Of a stretch of 64,000 nucleotides of DNA, positions 16,823 to 25,226 are shown in pieces. Source of the stretch: an uncultured Bacteroidia bacterium. Its GTDB lineage: Bacteria; Bacteroidota; Bacteroidia; Bacteroidales; F082. Position 1 is the first letter of the stretch, and each line of letters begins with the position of its first letter. The stretch covers positions 29,150-93,149 of the forward strand of contig CACXUM010000011.1 of NCBI GenBank assembly GCA_902770835.1, in the 5' to 3' direction. Both the position numbers and the translations under genes were made by a program. The notes under the pieces are model-generated. The model was not told the origin of the DNA. It made no database searches and worked only from the letters and a program-made list of their open reading frames with translations.

Positions 16823-18835
16823 ATGATAGTCTGTATCGCCGAAAAGCCAAGCGTCGCCCGCGACATCGCCAAAGTGCTGGGAGCCAACACTTCACGCGAG
16901 GGTTATATGGAAGGCAACGGCTATCAGGTGACGTGGACTTTTGGCCATCTTTGCACCCTGAAAGAGCCTCACGACTACACCGAGCAATGGAAGGCTTGGG
17001 CTTTGAGCCGCCTGCCGATGATTCCGCAACGCTTTGGCATTAAGTTGATTGCGGACAAAGGTGTGGAGAAACAGTTCAAGACCATTGAGTCTTTGTTCCA
17101 GAAAGCCGACGAAATCGTGAACTGCGGTGATGCCGGTCAGGAGGGCGAACTCATCCAGCGTTGGGTGATGCAAAAGGCCGCCGTGAAGTGCCCCGTGAAA
17201 CGCCTTTGGATTTCCTCTTTGACAGAAGAATCCATCCGCGAAGGCTTCAAGAATTTGAAAGATCAGTCTGATTATCAGTCGCTTTACGAGGCCGGACTCA
17301 GCCGTGCCATCGGTGACTGGCTCTTGGGTATGAACGCCACGCGGCTTTACACCTTGAAATACGGCCAAAACCGGCAAGTGCTCTCCATCGGTAGGGTGCA
17401 AACGCCCACTTTGGCACTGATTGTCAACCGATACCAAGAAATCGTGAACTTCAAGCCGGAGGCCTATTGGGTGCTTTCAACCATCTATCGCGACACGACT
17501 TTCACCGCCACCAAAGGCAAATATGGCTCCGTTGAGGATGGCCAAAAGGATTTGCAAAGCATTGAGGGAAAAGAATTTACCGTGACTGACATTTCGACCA
17601 AGAAAGGTACGGAAGCCCCGCCGAGGCTCTATGACTTGACCTCTTTGCAGGTGGAATGTAACAAGAAATTCAACCTGTCCGCCGACCAAACCTTGCAGAC
17701 CATCCAGAGCCTTTACGAGAAGAAATACACCACCTATCCGCGTGTGGACACGACCTATCTGAGCGACGACATCTACCCGAAATGCCCTGATATTTTGGCC
17801 AAACTCACCAATTACGCCGACTTGACTTCACCTTTGGCAGGCAAGAAACTGCCCAAAAGCAAGAAGGTGTTCGACAACAGCAAAGTCACCGACCACCACG
17901 CCATCATCCCGACGGGTGTGGTGCCACAAGGCTTGTCGTTTGCCGAGGAGAAAGTTTATGACGAAGTCTGTCGTCATTTTATCGCCGTGTTCTATCCTGA
18001 TTGTCAGTTTGCTACGACAACGGTATTGGGGGTGGTGGAGGATGTAGAATTTAAGACTTCGGGCAAGCAGATTTTGGTGCCGGGCTGGCGCGAGGTCATC
18101 AAACCGATGAAGAAGGAGGAGGTAGGAGGGATGAGGGAGGAAGCTGAGGGTGAAAAGGAGGATGAGGAAAAGACCTTGCCCATTTTCACTAAAGGCGAAC
18201 ATGGACCGCATCAGCCGCAATTGGCCGAAAAATGGACTTCACCACCAAAGCCATACACCGAAGCGACTTTGCTCCGCGCAATGGAAACCGCTGGCAAGTT
18301 GGTTGATGACGAATCCCTTCGCGAGGTGATGAAAGAGAACGGCATCGGGCGACCATCCACGCGAGCAGCCATCATCGAGACATTGTTCAAGCGCAACTAT
18401 ATCAAGAAGATACGCAAAAGCCTCGAACCTACACCCACGGGCATCGAACTCATCAGCCTTATCCGTGAAGACCTCCTGAAAAGTGCCGAACTGACAGGCA
18501 TTTGGGAAAAGAAACTCCGTGAAATAGAGCAACATAAATACGAAGCCCGACAGTTTTTGGACGAACTAAAGCAAATGGTCACCGAAATTGTCACGACCGT
18601 GATGATGGACAATAGCAACCGTCGCGTGGCCGCGACTGTTATGGAGGAGAAACCGAAGAAAACGGCTCCGAAAAAGGCCATAAAACCCAAGAAAGAGGCC
18701 GTTCCAGAGAATCCCGATGCCATCATTGGGCAGCCTTGTCCGCTATGCGGCAAGGGGCATATCATTAAAGGTAAGACCGCATACGGTTGCTCTGAATGGC
18801 GGAATGGGTGTGGGTGGCGGAAGGTGTTTGAATGA
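16823..18835 (+). CDS. topB: DNA topoisomerase III
   Basis: Type IA topoisomerase that passes single strands and resolves recombination intermediates with RecQ-type helicases. The 670 residues begin with the TOPRIM fold (VCIAEKPSVARDIAKVLG) and contain NCGDAGQEGELI for Mg2+ binding, GRVQTPTLALIV, and the active-site segment TTYPRVDTTYLSDD with the nucleophilic Tyr. A DHHAIIPTG block follows, and a C-terminal four-Cys zinc finger (CPLC...GC...GC, about 640-666). A charged segment near residues 430-450 (EEVGGMREEAEGEKEDEEK) is encoded by a purine-only stretch and looks like a later insertion. The gene is the last of the antiporter operon. Confidence 0.93.
   Translation: MIVCIAEKPSVARDIAKVLGANTSREGYMEGNGYQVTWTFGHLCTLKEPHDYTEQWKAWALSRLPMIPQRFGIKLIADKGVEKQFKTIESLFQKADEIVNCGDAGQEGELIQRWVMQKAAVKCPVKRLWISSLTEESIREGFKNLKDQSDYQSLYEAGLSRAIGDWLLGMNATRLYTLKYGQNRQVLSIGRVQTPTLALIVNRYQEIVNFKPEAYWVLSTIYRDTTFTATKGKYGSVEDGQKDLQSIEGKEFTVTDISTKKGTEAPPRLYDLTSLQVECNKKFNLSADQTLQTIQSLYEKKYTTYPRVDTTYLSDDIYPKCPDILAKLTNYADLTSPLAGKKLPKSKKVFDNSKVTDHHAIIPTGVVPQGLSFAEEKVYDEVCRHFIAVFYPDCQFATTTVLGVVEDVEFKTSGKQILVPGWREVIKPMKKEEVGGMREEAEGEKEDEEKTLPIFTKGEHGPHQPQLAEKWTSPPKPYTEATLLRAMETAGKLVDDESLREVMKENGIGRPSTRAAIIETLFKRNYIKKIRKSLEPTPTGIELISLIREDLLKSAELTGIWEKKLREIEQHKYEARQFLDELKQMVTEIVTTVMMDNSNRRVAATVMEEKPKKTAPKKAIKPKKEAVPENPDAIIGQPCPLCGKGHIIKGKTAYGCSEWRNGCGWRKVFE
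18109..18172 (+). repeat. Purine-rich low-complexity insertion in topB
   Basis: About 64 bases made almost only of A and G, with AGGAGG and GAGGGATGAGGGAGG motifs, encode Glu/Gly/Lys in frame within TopB. Confidence 0.5.
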
Positions 18836-18971
18836 AATAGTTTAAGAATTGATAGGTTGGGGAGGGTTGTCGCATTGTAGCAGCCATAGGATAAGTGCCA
18901 AATTTGTGGTGCATTTATGGCCATTCGTGTACGCAAAACAAATCCATTTGCAAGTTTCAGGTTTTTTTGCG

Positions 18972-18979
18972 TAAATTTG
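18972..18979 (+). promoter_or_regulatory. -7 box of the DUF1703 ATPase gene
   Basis: Reads TAAATTTG, 22 bases before the ATG at 19002. Confidence 0.6.
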
Positions 18980-19001
18980 TCGCCATAAAATTACCATCGT
19001 C

Positions 19002-20582
19002 ATGCAAGCAAGAAAATATCCCATTGGCATACAGACTTTTTCGGAAATTAGGAAAGACGGATACATTTACATTGACAAAACAGATCTCGTGTGGAACTTG
19101 GCGCACGAGGCCAAATACATCTTCCTCAGCCGCCCGCGCAGGTTTGGCAAGAGCCTACTAACCACCACCTTGGATTCATATTTCCAAGGCCGTAAAGACC
19201 TGTTCGAGGGCCTGAAAATCATGGAATTGGAGAAGAATTGGGAAAGTTACCCTGTCATTCACTTGGATTTGAGTACGGCAAAACGACAGCCTTCGGCAGA
19301 TGAATTGCGGGCAACCTTGATGTGGCTGATGAATCCATTGTGCAATGTTTATGGTCGTGATGCGCTGGAAACCTCGCCTGGCAAAATGCTAAATGGATTG
19401 ATCCACAGGGCCTACGAGCAAACGGGCAAGCAAGTGGCTGTCATCATCGACGAATATGACGCACCTTTGCTTGATGTGCTTCATGAATCGGAACAACTTG
19501 ACCAGTTCCGTAATGTGATGCAGGAGTTTTATGTCCAGTTGAAGGCCAATGAGGCGATGGTGAAGTTCTGCTTCATCACGGGCATCACCAAGTTCAGCCA
19601 GTTGAGCATTTTCTCTACCATCAACAACCTACTGAACGTGTCGATGCAGCCAGAATATGCTGCCATCTGCGGTATCACAGAGACGGAGTTCGCTACCGAC
19701 ATGGCTTCCGATATCGCAATGCTGGCAAAGGTGTACGAATGTACACCAGAGGAGATGCAAGCCAAGTTGAAAGTGCAATACGATGGCTACCGTTTTGCCA
19801 AACAATCCCCTGACATATACAACCCGTTCAGTTTGCTTAAATGCTTCAAGCAAAAAGACATAGCCAGTTACTGGTTCGAGAGCGGCACGCCGACCTTCCT
19901 CATACACCAGATGCAGCATTTCAGGACTGACATCATGGGGATGGATCGCATTGAGGCTTCTGCCTCTTCCTTTGACCGTCCTACGGAAGCGATGGAAAAC
20001 GCCCTGCCGCTGCTATACCAAAGCGGCTATGTCACCATCAAGGACTATGACCGCGAAACCGAATCCTACATCCTGTCGATTCCCAACAAGGAGGTTCGGG
20101 TTGGACTTATCGACGGCCTTATCCCAGCTTATATAGGCTTGGATGGCAGTTCGGTCAAGGATGGTTTTGCCTTGAAGTTTTATCGTGCGCTGCGTAGACA
20201 CGACATGGCGACCGCGATGGACGAGATGAAGGCTTTCCTTGCAGGCGTTCCATACGTTGAGGGTTTCAAAAAGAAACTGGAGGATGCCGCGTTCTCGGAG
20301 GGCTTCTACGAATACACTTTTTGGTTGATATTCAACATGCTGAATGTGTATGCCCAAACCCAGGTGAAATGTCACGGCGGACGCATTGACTTCGTTGTGC
20401 AGATGCCTGACACCACATACGTCTTCGAGTTGAAGGTGAACGGTTCGGCTCAGGAAGCCATAGACCAAATCAAAAGCAAAGGTTACGCACTACCCTATCA
20501 ATCAGAAGGCAAAAAAGTAGTGAAAGTGGGTGTTCAGTTTGACCGCGACACAATGACCGTTGGGGAATACATCATCGCTTAG
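19002..20582 (+). CDS. AAA-ATPase-like / DUF1703 PD-(D/E)XK protein
   Basis: A 526-residue member of the large Bacteroidota family with an N-terminal AAA-ATPase-like domain and a C-terminal DUF1703 nuclease-like domain. Seen are PIGIQTFSEIRKDGYIYIDK, the Walker A-like RPRRFGKSLLTTTL (about 44-57), the Walker B-like VAVIIDEYDAPLLD (about 145-158) and, near 455-500, GGRIDFVVQMPDTTYVFELK, which provides the D...ExK residues. Family members are multi-copy in gut Bacteroidales and are often thought to be mobile or selfish, but their function is not established. It has its own promoter and is convergent with pncB, 11 bases apart. Confidence 0.85.
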   Translation: MQARKYPIGIQTFSEIRKDGYIYIDKTDLVWNLAHEAKYIFLSRPRRFGKSLLTTTLDSYFQGRKDLFEGLKIMELEKNWESYPVIHLDLSTAKRQPSADELRATLMWLMNPLCNVYGRDALETSPGKMLNGLIHRAYEQTGKQVAVIIDEYDAPLLDVLHESEQLDQFRNVMQEFYVQLKANEAMVKFCFITGITKFSQLSIFSTINNLLNVSMQPEYAAICGITETEFATDMASDIAMLAKVYECTPEEMQAKLKVQYDGYRFAKQSPDIYNPFSLLKCFKQKDIASYWFESGTPTFLIHQMQHFRTDIMGMDRIEASASSFDRPTEAMENALPLLYQSGYVTIKDYDRETESYILSIPNKEVRVGLIDGLIPAYIGLDGSSVKDGFALKFYRALRRHDMATAMDEMKAFLAGVPYVEGFKKKLEDAAFSEGFYEYTFWLIFNMLNVYAQTQVKCHGGRIDFVVQMPDTTYVFELKVNGSAQEAIDQIKSKGYALPYQSEGKKVVKVGVQFDRDTMTVGEYIIA

Positions 20583-20593
20583 GCACTCAACGC

Positions 20594-21787
20594 TCACTCA
20601 ATCTCCAGCGTCTTCCTGCAAATCTCAATCTCTTCGGGGTCGCCGGTGTATTTGCCGTGGTCGTCACTGAGTTTGACCACCTTTTTCCAATTGCGTTTCT
20701 CGGTGATTTTGGCTGCCGTCAGTTTCACGACGATGTTCATCGGTTTCACGTTGTCGATGTCGCAGGTGAGGTGGGTACCGATACCGTAGGAGTCTTGCAT
20801 CCGCCCATTCACGGCCTCGTGGATGGCGATGGCTTCGTTGACATTCAGGCCGTTACTGAAAATGATGGACTTTTGCTCCGGGTTGACGCCGAGTTCCTTG
20901 TATTTCGCGATGATTTCCTCCAAAGCCTCAATGTTGTCGCCGCTATCGACGCGCAGGCCGTCAAACAATTTGGCGTGTAGCGTGGTGAAGTTTTGGAAAA
21001 ACGCCTTGCGGGTATAGGTGTCGTAAAGGAACACACCTAAACTGCCGGCATAAACTTCCTGCCAGTAGTCCATGGCGAGGTAGTTGGCTTCGTTGTAGCC
21101 GTAAAGCGAGCAAGTTTCGATGAACTGATGGCTCATCGTGCCGATGGGGGTGAGGTCGTATTTCATGGCCAACAGCACATTACTCGTTCCCACGAAACAA
21201 GTTTTGGTAAACTGTTTTTGCGCCTCGATAAACGATTGTATCACCCTGTCCTGATGCTCAAAGGAGAAACGGCGGCGTGTGCCGAAATCACTGAACTTCA
21301 CGCCATTACCGATGAGTCGGATGCCCTTGTCGTAGGATTTCTTGTATTCCTTCTCGGCATCGTAATGCACAAATTCGCCCTTCAGTTCGTGCATCAGTTC
21401 TGAAACGGTTGCCAAGATGGGCATCTCCCAAAAAACGGTGCGCCATAGCAAGCCTGTGACGGTGATATGCAAGTGACCCTCAGCGTCTTGGCTCACTTCG
21501 ACCTCGTTGGGGCGCATGTGGAAGCCTCTCAAAAAGGTGAAAAACCACAGCGGGAAATAATAGCATTTCCGTTTCATGAAATGCACTTCCTCGTCGGTGA
21601 TTCTGAGGGTGCTGTAGAGGTCGAACTGCTCGCGCAATTTCTCCGCGAAGCCTTTGGGATAGACCGTGTTGTTGCGGTCGACGAAGGTGTATTGACCAAT
21701 GGCGCGTGGGAACTTTTGCAGGTAGGCATAGCACACACTGAAGGTGTATAGGTCGTTGTCTAACAGGCTGTTGATGATTTGTCTCAT
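20594..21787 (-). CDS. pncB: Nicotinate phosphoribosyltransferase
   Basis: Converts nicotinate and PRPP to nicotinate mononucleotide in the Preiss-Handler NAD salvage pathway, with ATP hydrolysis. The 397 residues show LLDNDLYTFSVCYAYLQ near the N-terminus, KFSDFGTRRRFSFEHQD, the VGTSNVLLAMKYDLTPIGTM block followed by the conserved His, and SDDHGKYTGD near the end. It is the last gene of the DUF47-PiT-DUF47 operon, three bases after the second DUF47 gene. A salvage enzyme in a phosphate-transport operon is unusual but may reflect pyrophosphate/phosphate balance (inference). Confidence 0.93.
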   Translation of the reverse strand: MRQIINSLLDNDLYTFSVCYAYLQKFPRAIGQYTFVDRNNTVYPKGFAEKLREQFDLYSTLRITDEEVHFMKRKCYYFPLWFFTFLRGFHMRPNEVEVSQDAEGHLHITVTGLLWRTVFWEMPILATVSELMHELKGEFVHYDAEKEYKKSYDKGIRLIGNGVKFSDFGTRRRFSFEHQDRVIQSFIEAQKQFTKTCFVGTSNVLLAMKYDLTPIGTMSHQFIETCSLYGYNEANYLAMDYWQEVYAGSLGVFLYDTYTRKAFFQNFTTLHAKLFDGLRVDSGDNIEALEEIIAKYKELGVNPEQKSIIFSNGLNVNEAIAIHEAVNGRMQDSYGIGTHLTCDIDNVKPMNIVVKLTAAKITEKRNWKKVVKLSDDHGKYTGDPEEIEICRKTLEIE

Positions 21788-21790
21788 GGC

Positions 21791-22441
21791 TTATAGTTTG
21801 CTGATGATACTCCTAATTTTATCTGATATATACTTCACTGAATTGGTCGTGTTTTCAAGCACTTGCACGAGGTCTTTCCGCTTGATGATTTCAGTGAGGC
21901 TGTAGTTTTGTTGGAACAATTTGCTGATGTAACTGCCGTAAAGCACATCGTTTTCGTTTTCCAACGACTTGATTTCGTGGCACAAACGGACGATTTCCTT
22001 GCCTTTGGCAGTGGTCATTTCGGGCAGGTCGGCGATGATGTTGCTGAGGTTTTCGGCGGCAAACATGATGTTGTCGGCCATCGTGGTAAGGTCTTCGTCA
22101 ACGTCGGTGAAGCGGCGCGTAAGGATGATGTTGGCCGTGTCGTCGATGTGGTCGAGGAAGGTGTCCATCATCTCGGCGAGTTCGTGAACATCTTCGCGCT
22201 CAAAAGGTGTCAAAACAGTGGCGAAAAGCTGGCTGTAGAAGTCGCGAAGCACTTGGTCGCCCTCGGTCTCGCAGCTCTTGATGTCCTTTTTCAAGGCCTC
22301 AAGTTGCTGCAAGTCAGTCTCAGTGAGCATCTTGCGCAAAAGTTTGGAAGCTTTGTCGATGTATTCCGCCTGTTTTTGGTAGAGCGGGAAGAACTTGGTC
22401 TCCTTGGGGACGAAAAACTGAAAGAAACTGTTGAGGCTCAT
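21791..22441 (-). CDS. DUF47 PhoU-like protein, second copy
   Basis: A 216-residue all-helical PhoU-like protein (DUF47), a family that accompanies PiT phosphate carriers and is thought to modulate them. Seen are FPLYQKQAEYIDKASKLL, the metal-binding-type segment TPFEREDVHELAEMMDTFLD, and the second helical bundle with ENENDVLYGSYISKLF. It starts four bases after the end of the PiT gene. It is a paralogue of the DUF47 gene upstream of PiT with the same length and the same FEREDV/FDREDM acidic motif. Confidence 0.88.
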   Translation of the reverse strand: MSLNSFFQFFVPKETKFFPLYQKQAEYIDKASKLLRKMLTETDLQQLEALKKDIKSCETEGDQVLRDFYSQLFATVLTPFEREDVHELAEMMDTFLDHIDDTANIILTRRFTDVDEDLTTMADNIMFAAENLSNIIADLPEMTTAKGKEIVRLCHEIKSLENENDVLYGSYISKLFQQNYSLTEIIKRKDLVQVLENTTNSVKYISDKIRSIISKL

Positions 22442-22445
22442 GGCG

Positions 22446-23516
22446 TTACTTGACTAAGAGGTTAAACAACAGGTTCAGGATGCCACTGATGACGAGAGGC
22501 ACTGGAATGGTCAAAATCCACGAAAGGACGATGCGCTTGGCCGTGACCCATTTCACGGATTTCACACCGTCGGTAAGGCCCACGCCAATGACACCGCCCG
22601 TGATGGTATGCGTCGTGCTGACAGGAATACCCATGAACGAAGTGGCAATCAATGTGGTAGCACCGGCAAATTCGGCGGAGAAACCGCGTATGGGTGTGAT
22701 TTTCGCCAAACCGCCGCCCATCGTTTTGATGACGTTCTTGCCGCCAATCAGGATGCCCAACGACATGATGATATAGCACACAACAGCCAGAATGTCAGGG
22801 ATATGGAAGCCTTGACTGCTGTCGTAGAAATTGCCGATGAAACTTTGCATCTCAGGACTGACACCTTGCGTGGTGAACACGCTGGCCATCAACACGGCGA
22901 TGATACCCATAGTTTTTGGTGCGTCGTTAGAACCGTGACCGATGCAGAAGGCCGCCGTCGAGAAATGTTGCATGACCTTGAAAATCTTGTCGACCTTTTT
23001 GCGTGGGCTATTTTTGAAAATCCTCAGCAAAAAGCACTCAAGGAAGAAACCCAAAAACAGGCCGATGAGTGGGGATAACACAATGAAAGCCAAAGTGATA
23101 AGAATTGGTGTCATGTGTAGCACCTCGCTCCCGTTCACAAACCATGCCGCCCCGATGATGCCCCCGATGAGGGCGTGCGAGGTGGAAATGGGCATACCGC
23201 TTTTGGTGCATACGGCCACCCAAATGGCCGCTCCCACAAGAGCAGATAATATAAGGTAGGGGTCGATGACGTTTTGGTCGGCGAAGTTGGCCATGGTGTT
23301 GCCCACCGCGAATTGCTGATGCAGCACCAATCGGATGAGGAAGAAGGCGGCGAACTCCCAAAACGAGGCCCAAATGATGGCCTGAATCGGGGTCATTACC
23401 TTGGTGGCGATGATGGTCGAGATGGAGTTGGCCGCGTCATTCATGCCGTTCAGGAAGGTGAAGACGAAGGCAAGGATGATGGAGAAGATGATAGCTATGG
23501 TCAGGAGGTTCATCAC
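22446..23516 (-). CDS. pitA: Inorganic phosphate transporter, PiT family
   Basis: Low-affinity phosphate symporter of the inner membrane. The 356 residues have about ten membrane helices and the two inverted family signatures: TFLNGMNDAANSISTIIATK near the N-terminus and GATTLIATSFMGIPVSTTHT toward the C-terminus. ICHGSNDAPKTMG-type residues (CIGHGSNDAPKTMGI) lie in the middle. The start overlaps the stop of the upstream DUF47 gene by four bases, which indicates translational coupling. Flanking by two DUF47 genes is rarer than the usual single partner. The symbol is by family; other PiT names are possible. Confidence 0.92.
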   Translation of the reverse strand: MMNLLTIAIIFSIILAFVFTFLNGMNDAANSISTIIATKVMTPIQAIIWASFWEFAAFFLIRLVLHQQFAVGNTMANFADQNVIDPYLILSALVGAAIWVAVCTKSGMPISTSHALIGGIIGAAWFVNGSEVLHMTPILITLAFIVLSPLIGLFLGFFLECFLLRIFKNSPRKKVDKIFKVMQHFSTAAFCIGHGSNDAPKTMGIIAVLMASVFTTQGVSPEMQSFIGNFYDSSQGFHIPDILAVVCYIIMSLGILIGGKNVIKTMGGGLAKITPIRGFSAEFAGATTLIATSFMGIPVSTTHTITGGVIGVGLTDGVKSVKWVTAKRIVLSWILTIPVPLVISGILNLLFNLLVK

Positions 23517-24163
23517 GATTCTTTTATGATAATACTTTTAACGGTGCTGGTCACCTCCTTGGCGCGGTCGGTAGTGTCTTCCACAGCTTGGGCTATCTCC
23601 TTGTATTTCAGCAGTTCAATCTCGTCATGCTCGTTGCTGAAGAGGTAGGATATGTAATCGCCGTAGATGTCGTCGACGGCATGTTCAATGAGGGTGACTT
23701 TCTGGCACAAGTCGCTGATTTGCTGATGATTCTTCCCGAGATCGTCCAAGAGTCCGAAGATTTGCATCATTAGGCTGGCGTCCTCATGGATGTTGTCGAT
23801 AATCTCCTTGATTTGCTTGTCGATTTTCTTAGGGTTGTACATCAGGATGGTCTTGGCCGAATGGTTGATGAAGTCGAGGAATTTGTCCAAGTCCATGGCC
23901 AAGGCGTTCATGTCCTCGCGGTCGAAGGGCGTAACGAAAGCCTCGTTCAGTTCGATGTAGAACTCGCGCAACAGTTCGTCGCCGGTGGTCTCCTGTTTCT
24001 TGATCATTCGGGTGAGCAGTTTGCGCTCCTCGGGGTCGTCGCTTTTGACGAGTTCCTTGAGGTATTTGGCCGCAATTTGCGCAGTCTCAGCCTGTTTTGC
24101 GTATGTGGGGAAGAAATGCTTCTCGCGGCTGCTTCCTCTGGTGAAAAGGTTGTTCAGTGCCAT
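23513..24163 (-). CDS. DUF47 PhoU-like protein, first copy
   Basis: A 216-residue PhoU-like helical protein, first gene of the phosphate-transport operon. Seen are FFPTYAKQAETAQIAAKYL, TPFDREDMNALAMDLDKFLD with the acidic metal-site residues, and IEHAVDDIYGDYISYLF. The ATG at 24163 is preferred over a frame open to 24301, because the TACTTTTG box at 24213-24220 lies inside the extension and the family begins at this Met. A 16-base perfect palindrome lies in the 5' leader between promoter and start. Confidence 0.88.
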   Translation of the reverse strand: MALNNLFTRGSSREKHFFPTYAKQAETAQIAAKYLKELVKSDDPEERKLLTRMIKKQETTGDELLREFYIELNEAFVTPFDREDMNALAMDLDKFLDFINHSAKTILMYNPKKIDKQIKEIIDNIHEDASLMMQIFGLLDDLGKNHQQISDLCQKVTLIEHAVDDIYGDYISYLFSNEHDEIELLKYKEIAQAVEDTTDRAKEVTSTVKSIIIKES

Positions 24164-24182
24164 TATCGAGATGGGTTTGAAA

Positions 24183-24198
24183 TCGTTAAATTTAACGA
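24183..24198. promoter_or_regulatory. Palindrome in the leader of the phosphate operon
   Basis: A perfect 16-base palindrome, TCGTTAAATTTAACGA, between the -7 box (24213-24220) and the start codon at 24163. Its position just after the expected transcription start suits a repressor operator. Confidence 0.5.
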
Positions 24199-24212
24199 AA
24201 TTAATTTGGGGG

Positions 24213-24220
24213 CAAAAGTA
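24213..24220 (-). promoter_or_regulatory. -7 box of the phosphate-transport operon
   Basis: Minus strand reads TACTTTTG, 49 bases before the first DUF47 start codon. Confidence 0.65.
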
Positions 24221-24272
24221 GGGAAAAAATGGAACGGATGAAAGAAAAAGAGAATTAATGTGTCTATTCGGC

Positions 24273-25217
24273 TTACACCAAGAAAAACAACGCCACGCCA
24301 ACCATCGTAATCAACGTTCCAATCACCTCTTTCACGGATATTTTTTGCTTGTGGATGATGGCGTATGGTATGATTATGAGGACAGGCGTAAGAGTCATCA
24401 GGGTGGAGGCGATACCCGCCTTGGCGTATTGCACGGCCATCAGCGAGAGCGACACGCCGAGGAATGGGCCGAAAAAGGTGGTCAGCGTGGCGAAAAGCAT
24501 CCCTTTCTTGTCGCGGACGGCCTTGCCGACTTGCGGCAACGATTTGGCCAAGGCCAAGATGAGGAAAAAGCCCACAAATCCTGCCACGGCACGGATGTAT
24601 GTGCCTGCAAAAGGCATCATTTTGGCGATGGATTGAGGGGCATCGGAAGGAATGCCTTGCTCGTAATGCTCCAGACCTATCTTGCTGAGTACCAAACCAA
24701 CACCTTGACCAACTCCAGCCCCTATTCCGAACAAAACGCCTTTCAAAGGCAGTTTTAAGGTGAGTTTGTGCTGTTCGCCGCCTCGGGCCAAAATGGAGAT
24801 GGCTATACCCGTCAGGGTGACGAGCATGGCCAACCATGAACGCCACGACATTGACTCGCCCAACATCAACCATCCGGCAATACCAGCCATCGGTGGTGCC
24901 AAGGTCATAAACAACTGGCCATAGCGCGAGCCGAAAACGATGTAGGAATTGAACAGGCACCAATCGCCGAAGACATAGCCCACCAAGCCTGAAAGTGCTA
25001 ACCAAAACCATGCTTGGCCGTTGGCATACAAGGGATAAGGTGCCCCCGTGACCACCCAAAGCATGACCGAAAGGAAAGCCCACGAAAGTACCATGCGAAT
25101 GAGGTTGAGCGGCAATGAGCCCAACCGATGGCTGGCCACGTCAGCAAACAGGGCTGTGGCCGTCCACGAAAAGGCTACGATAAGGGCGATGATTTCGCCG
25201 AAATAAGTGGTGGTCAT
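24273..25217 (-). CDS. DMT-superfamily (EamA) transporter
   Basis: A 314-residue membrane protein with ten predicted helices in two EamA repeats (about 5-140 and 160-310). The first begins IIALIVAFSWTATALFADVA and the second covers GVLFGIGAGVGQGVGLVLS to TMVGVALFFLV. The drug/metabolite superfamily exports amino acids, nucleotides or other metabolites, and the substrate cannot be read from the sequence. It starts nine bases after the agmatinase-type gene on the same strand, so an operon is likely. A role in exporting a product of that enzyme is a plausible inference. Confidence 0.85.
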   Translation of the reverse strand: MTTTYFGEIIALIVAFSWTATALFADVASHRLGSLPLNLIRMVLSWAFLSVMLWVVTGAPYPLYANGQAWFWLALSGLVGYVFGDWCLFNSYIVFGSRYGQLFMTLAPPMAGIAGWLMLGESMSWRSWLAMLVTLTGIAISILARGGEQHKLTLKLPLKGVLFGIGAGVGQGVGLVLSKIGLEHYEQGIPSDAPQSIAKMMPFAGTYIRAVAGFVGFFLILALAKSLPQVGKAVRDKKGMLFATLTTFFGPFLGVSLSLMAVQYAKAGIASTLMTLTPVLIIIPYAIIHKQKISVKEVIGTLITMVGVALFFLV

Positions 25218-25226
25218 AAGGAATAC

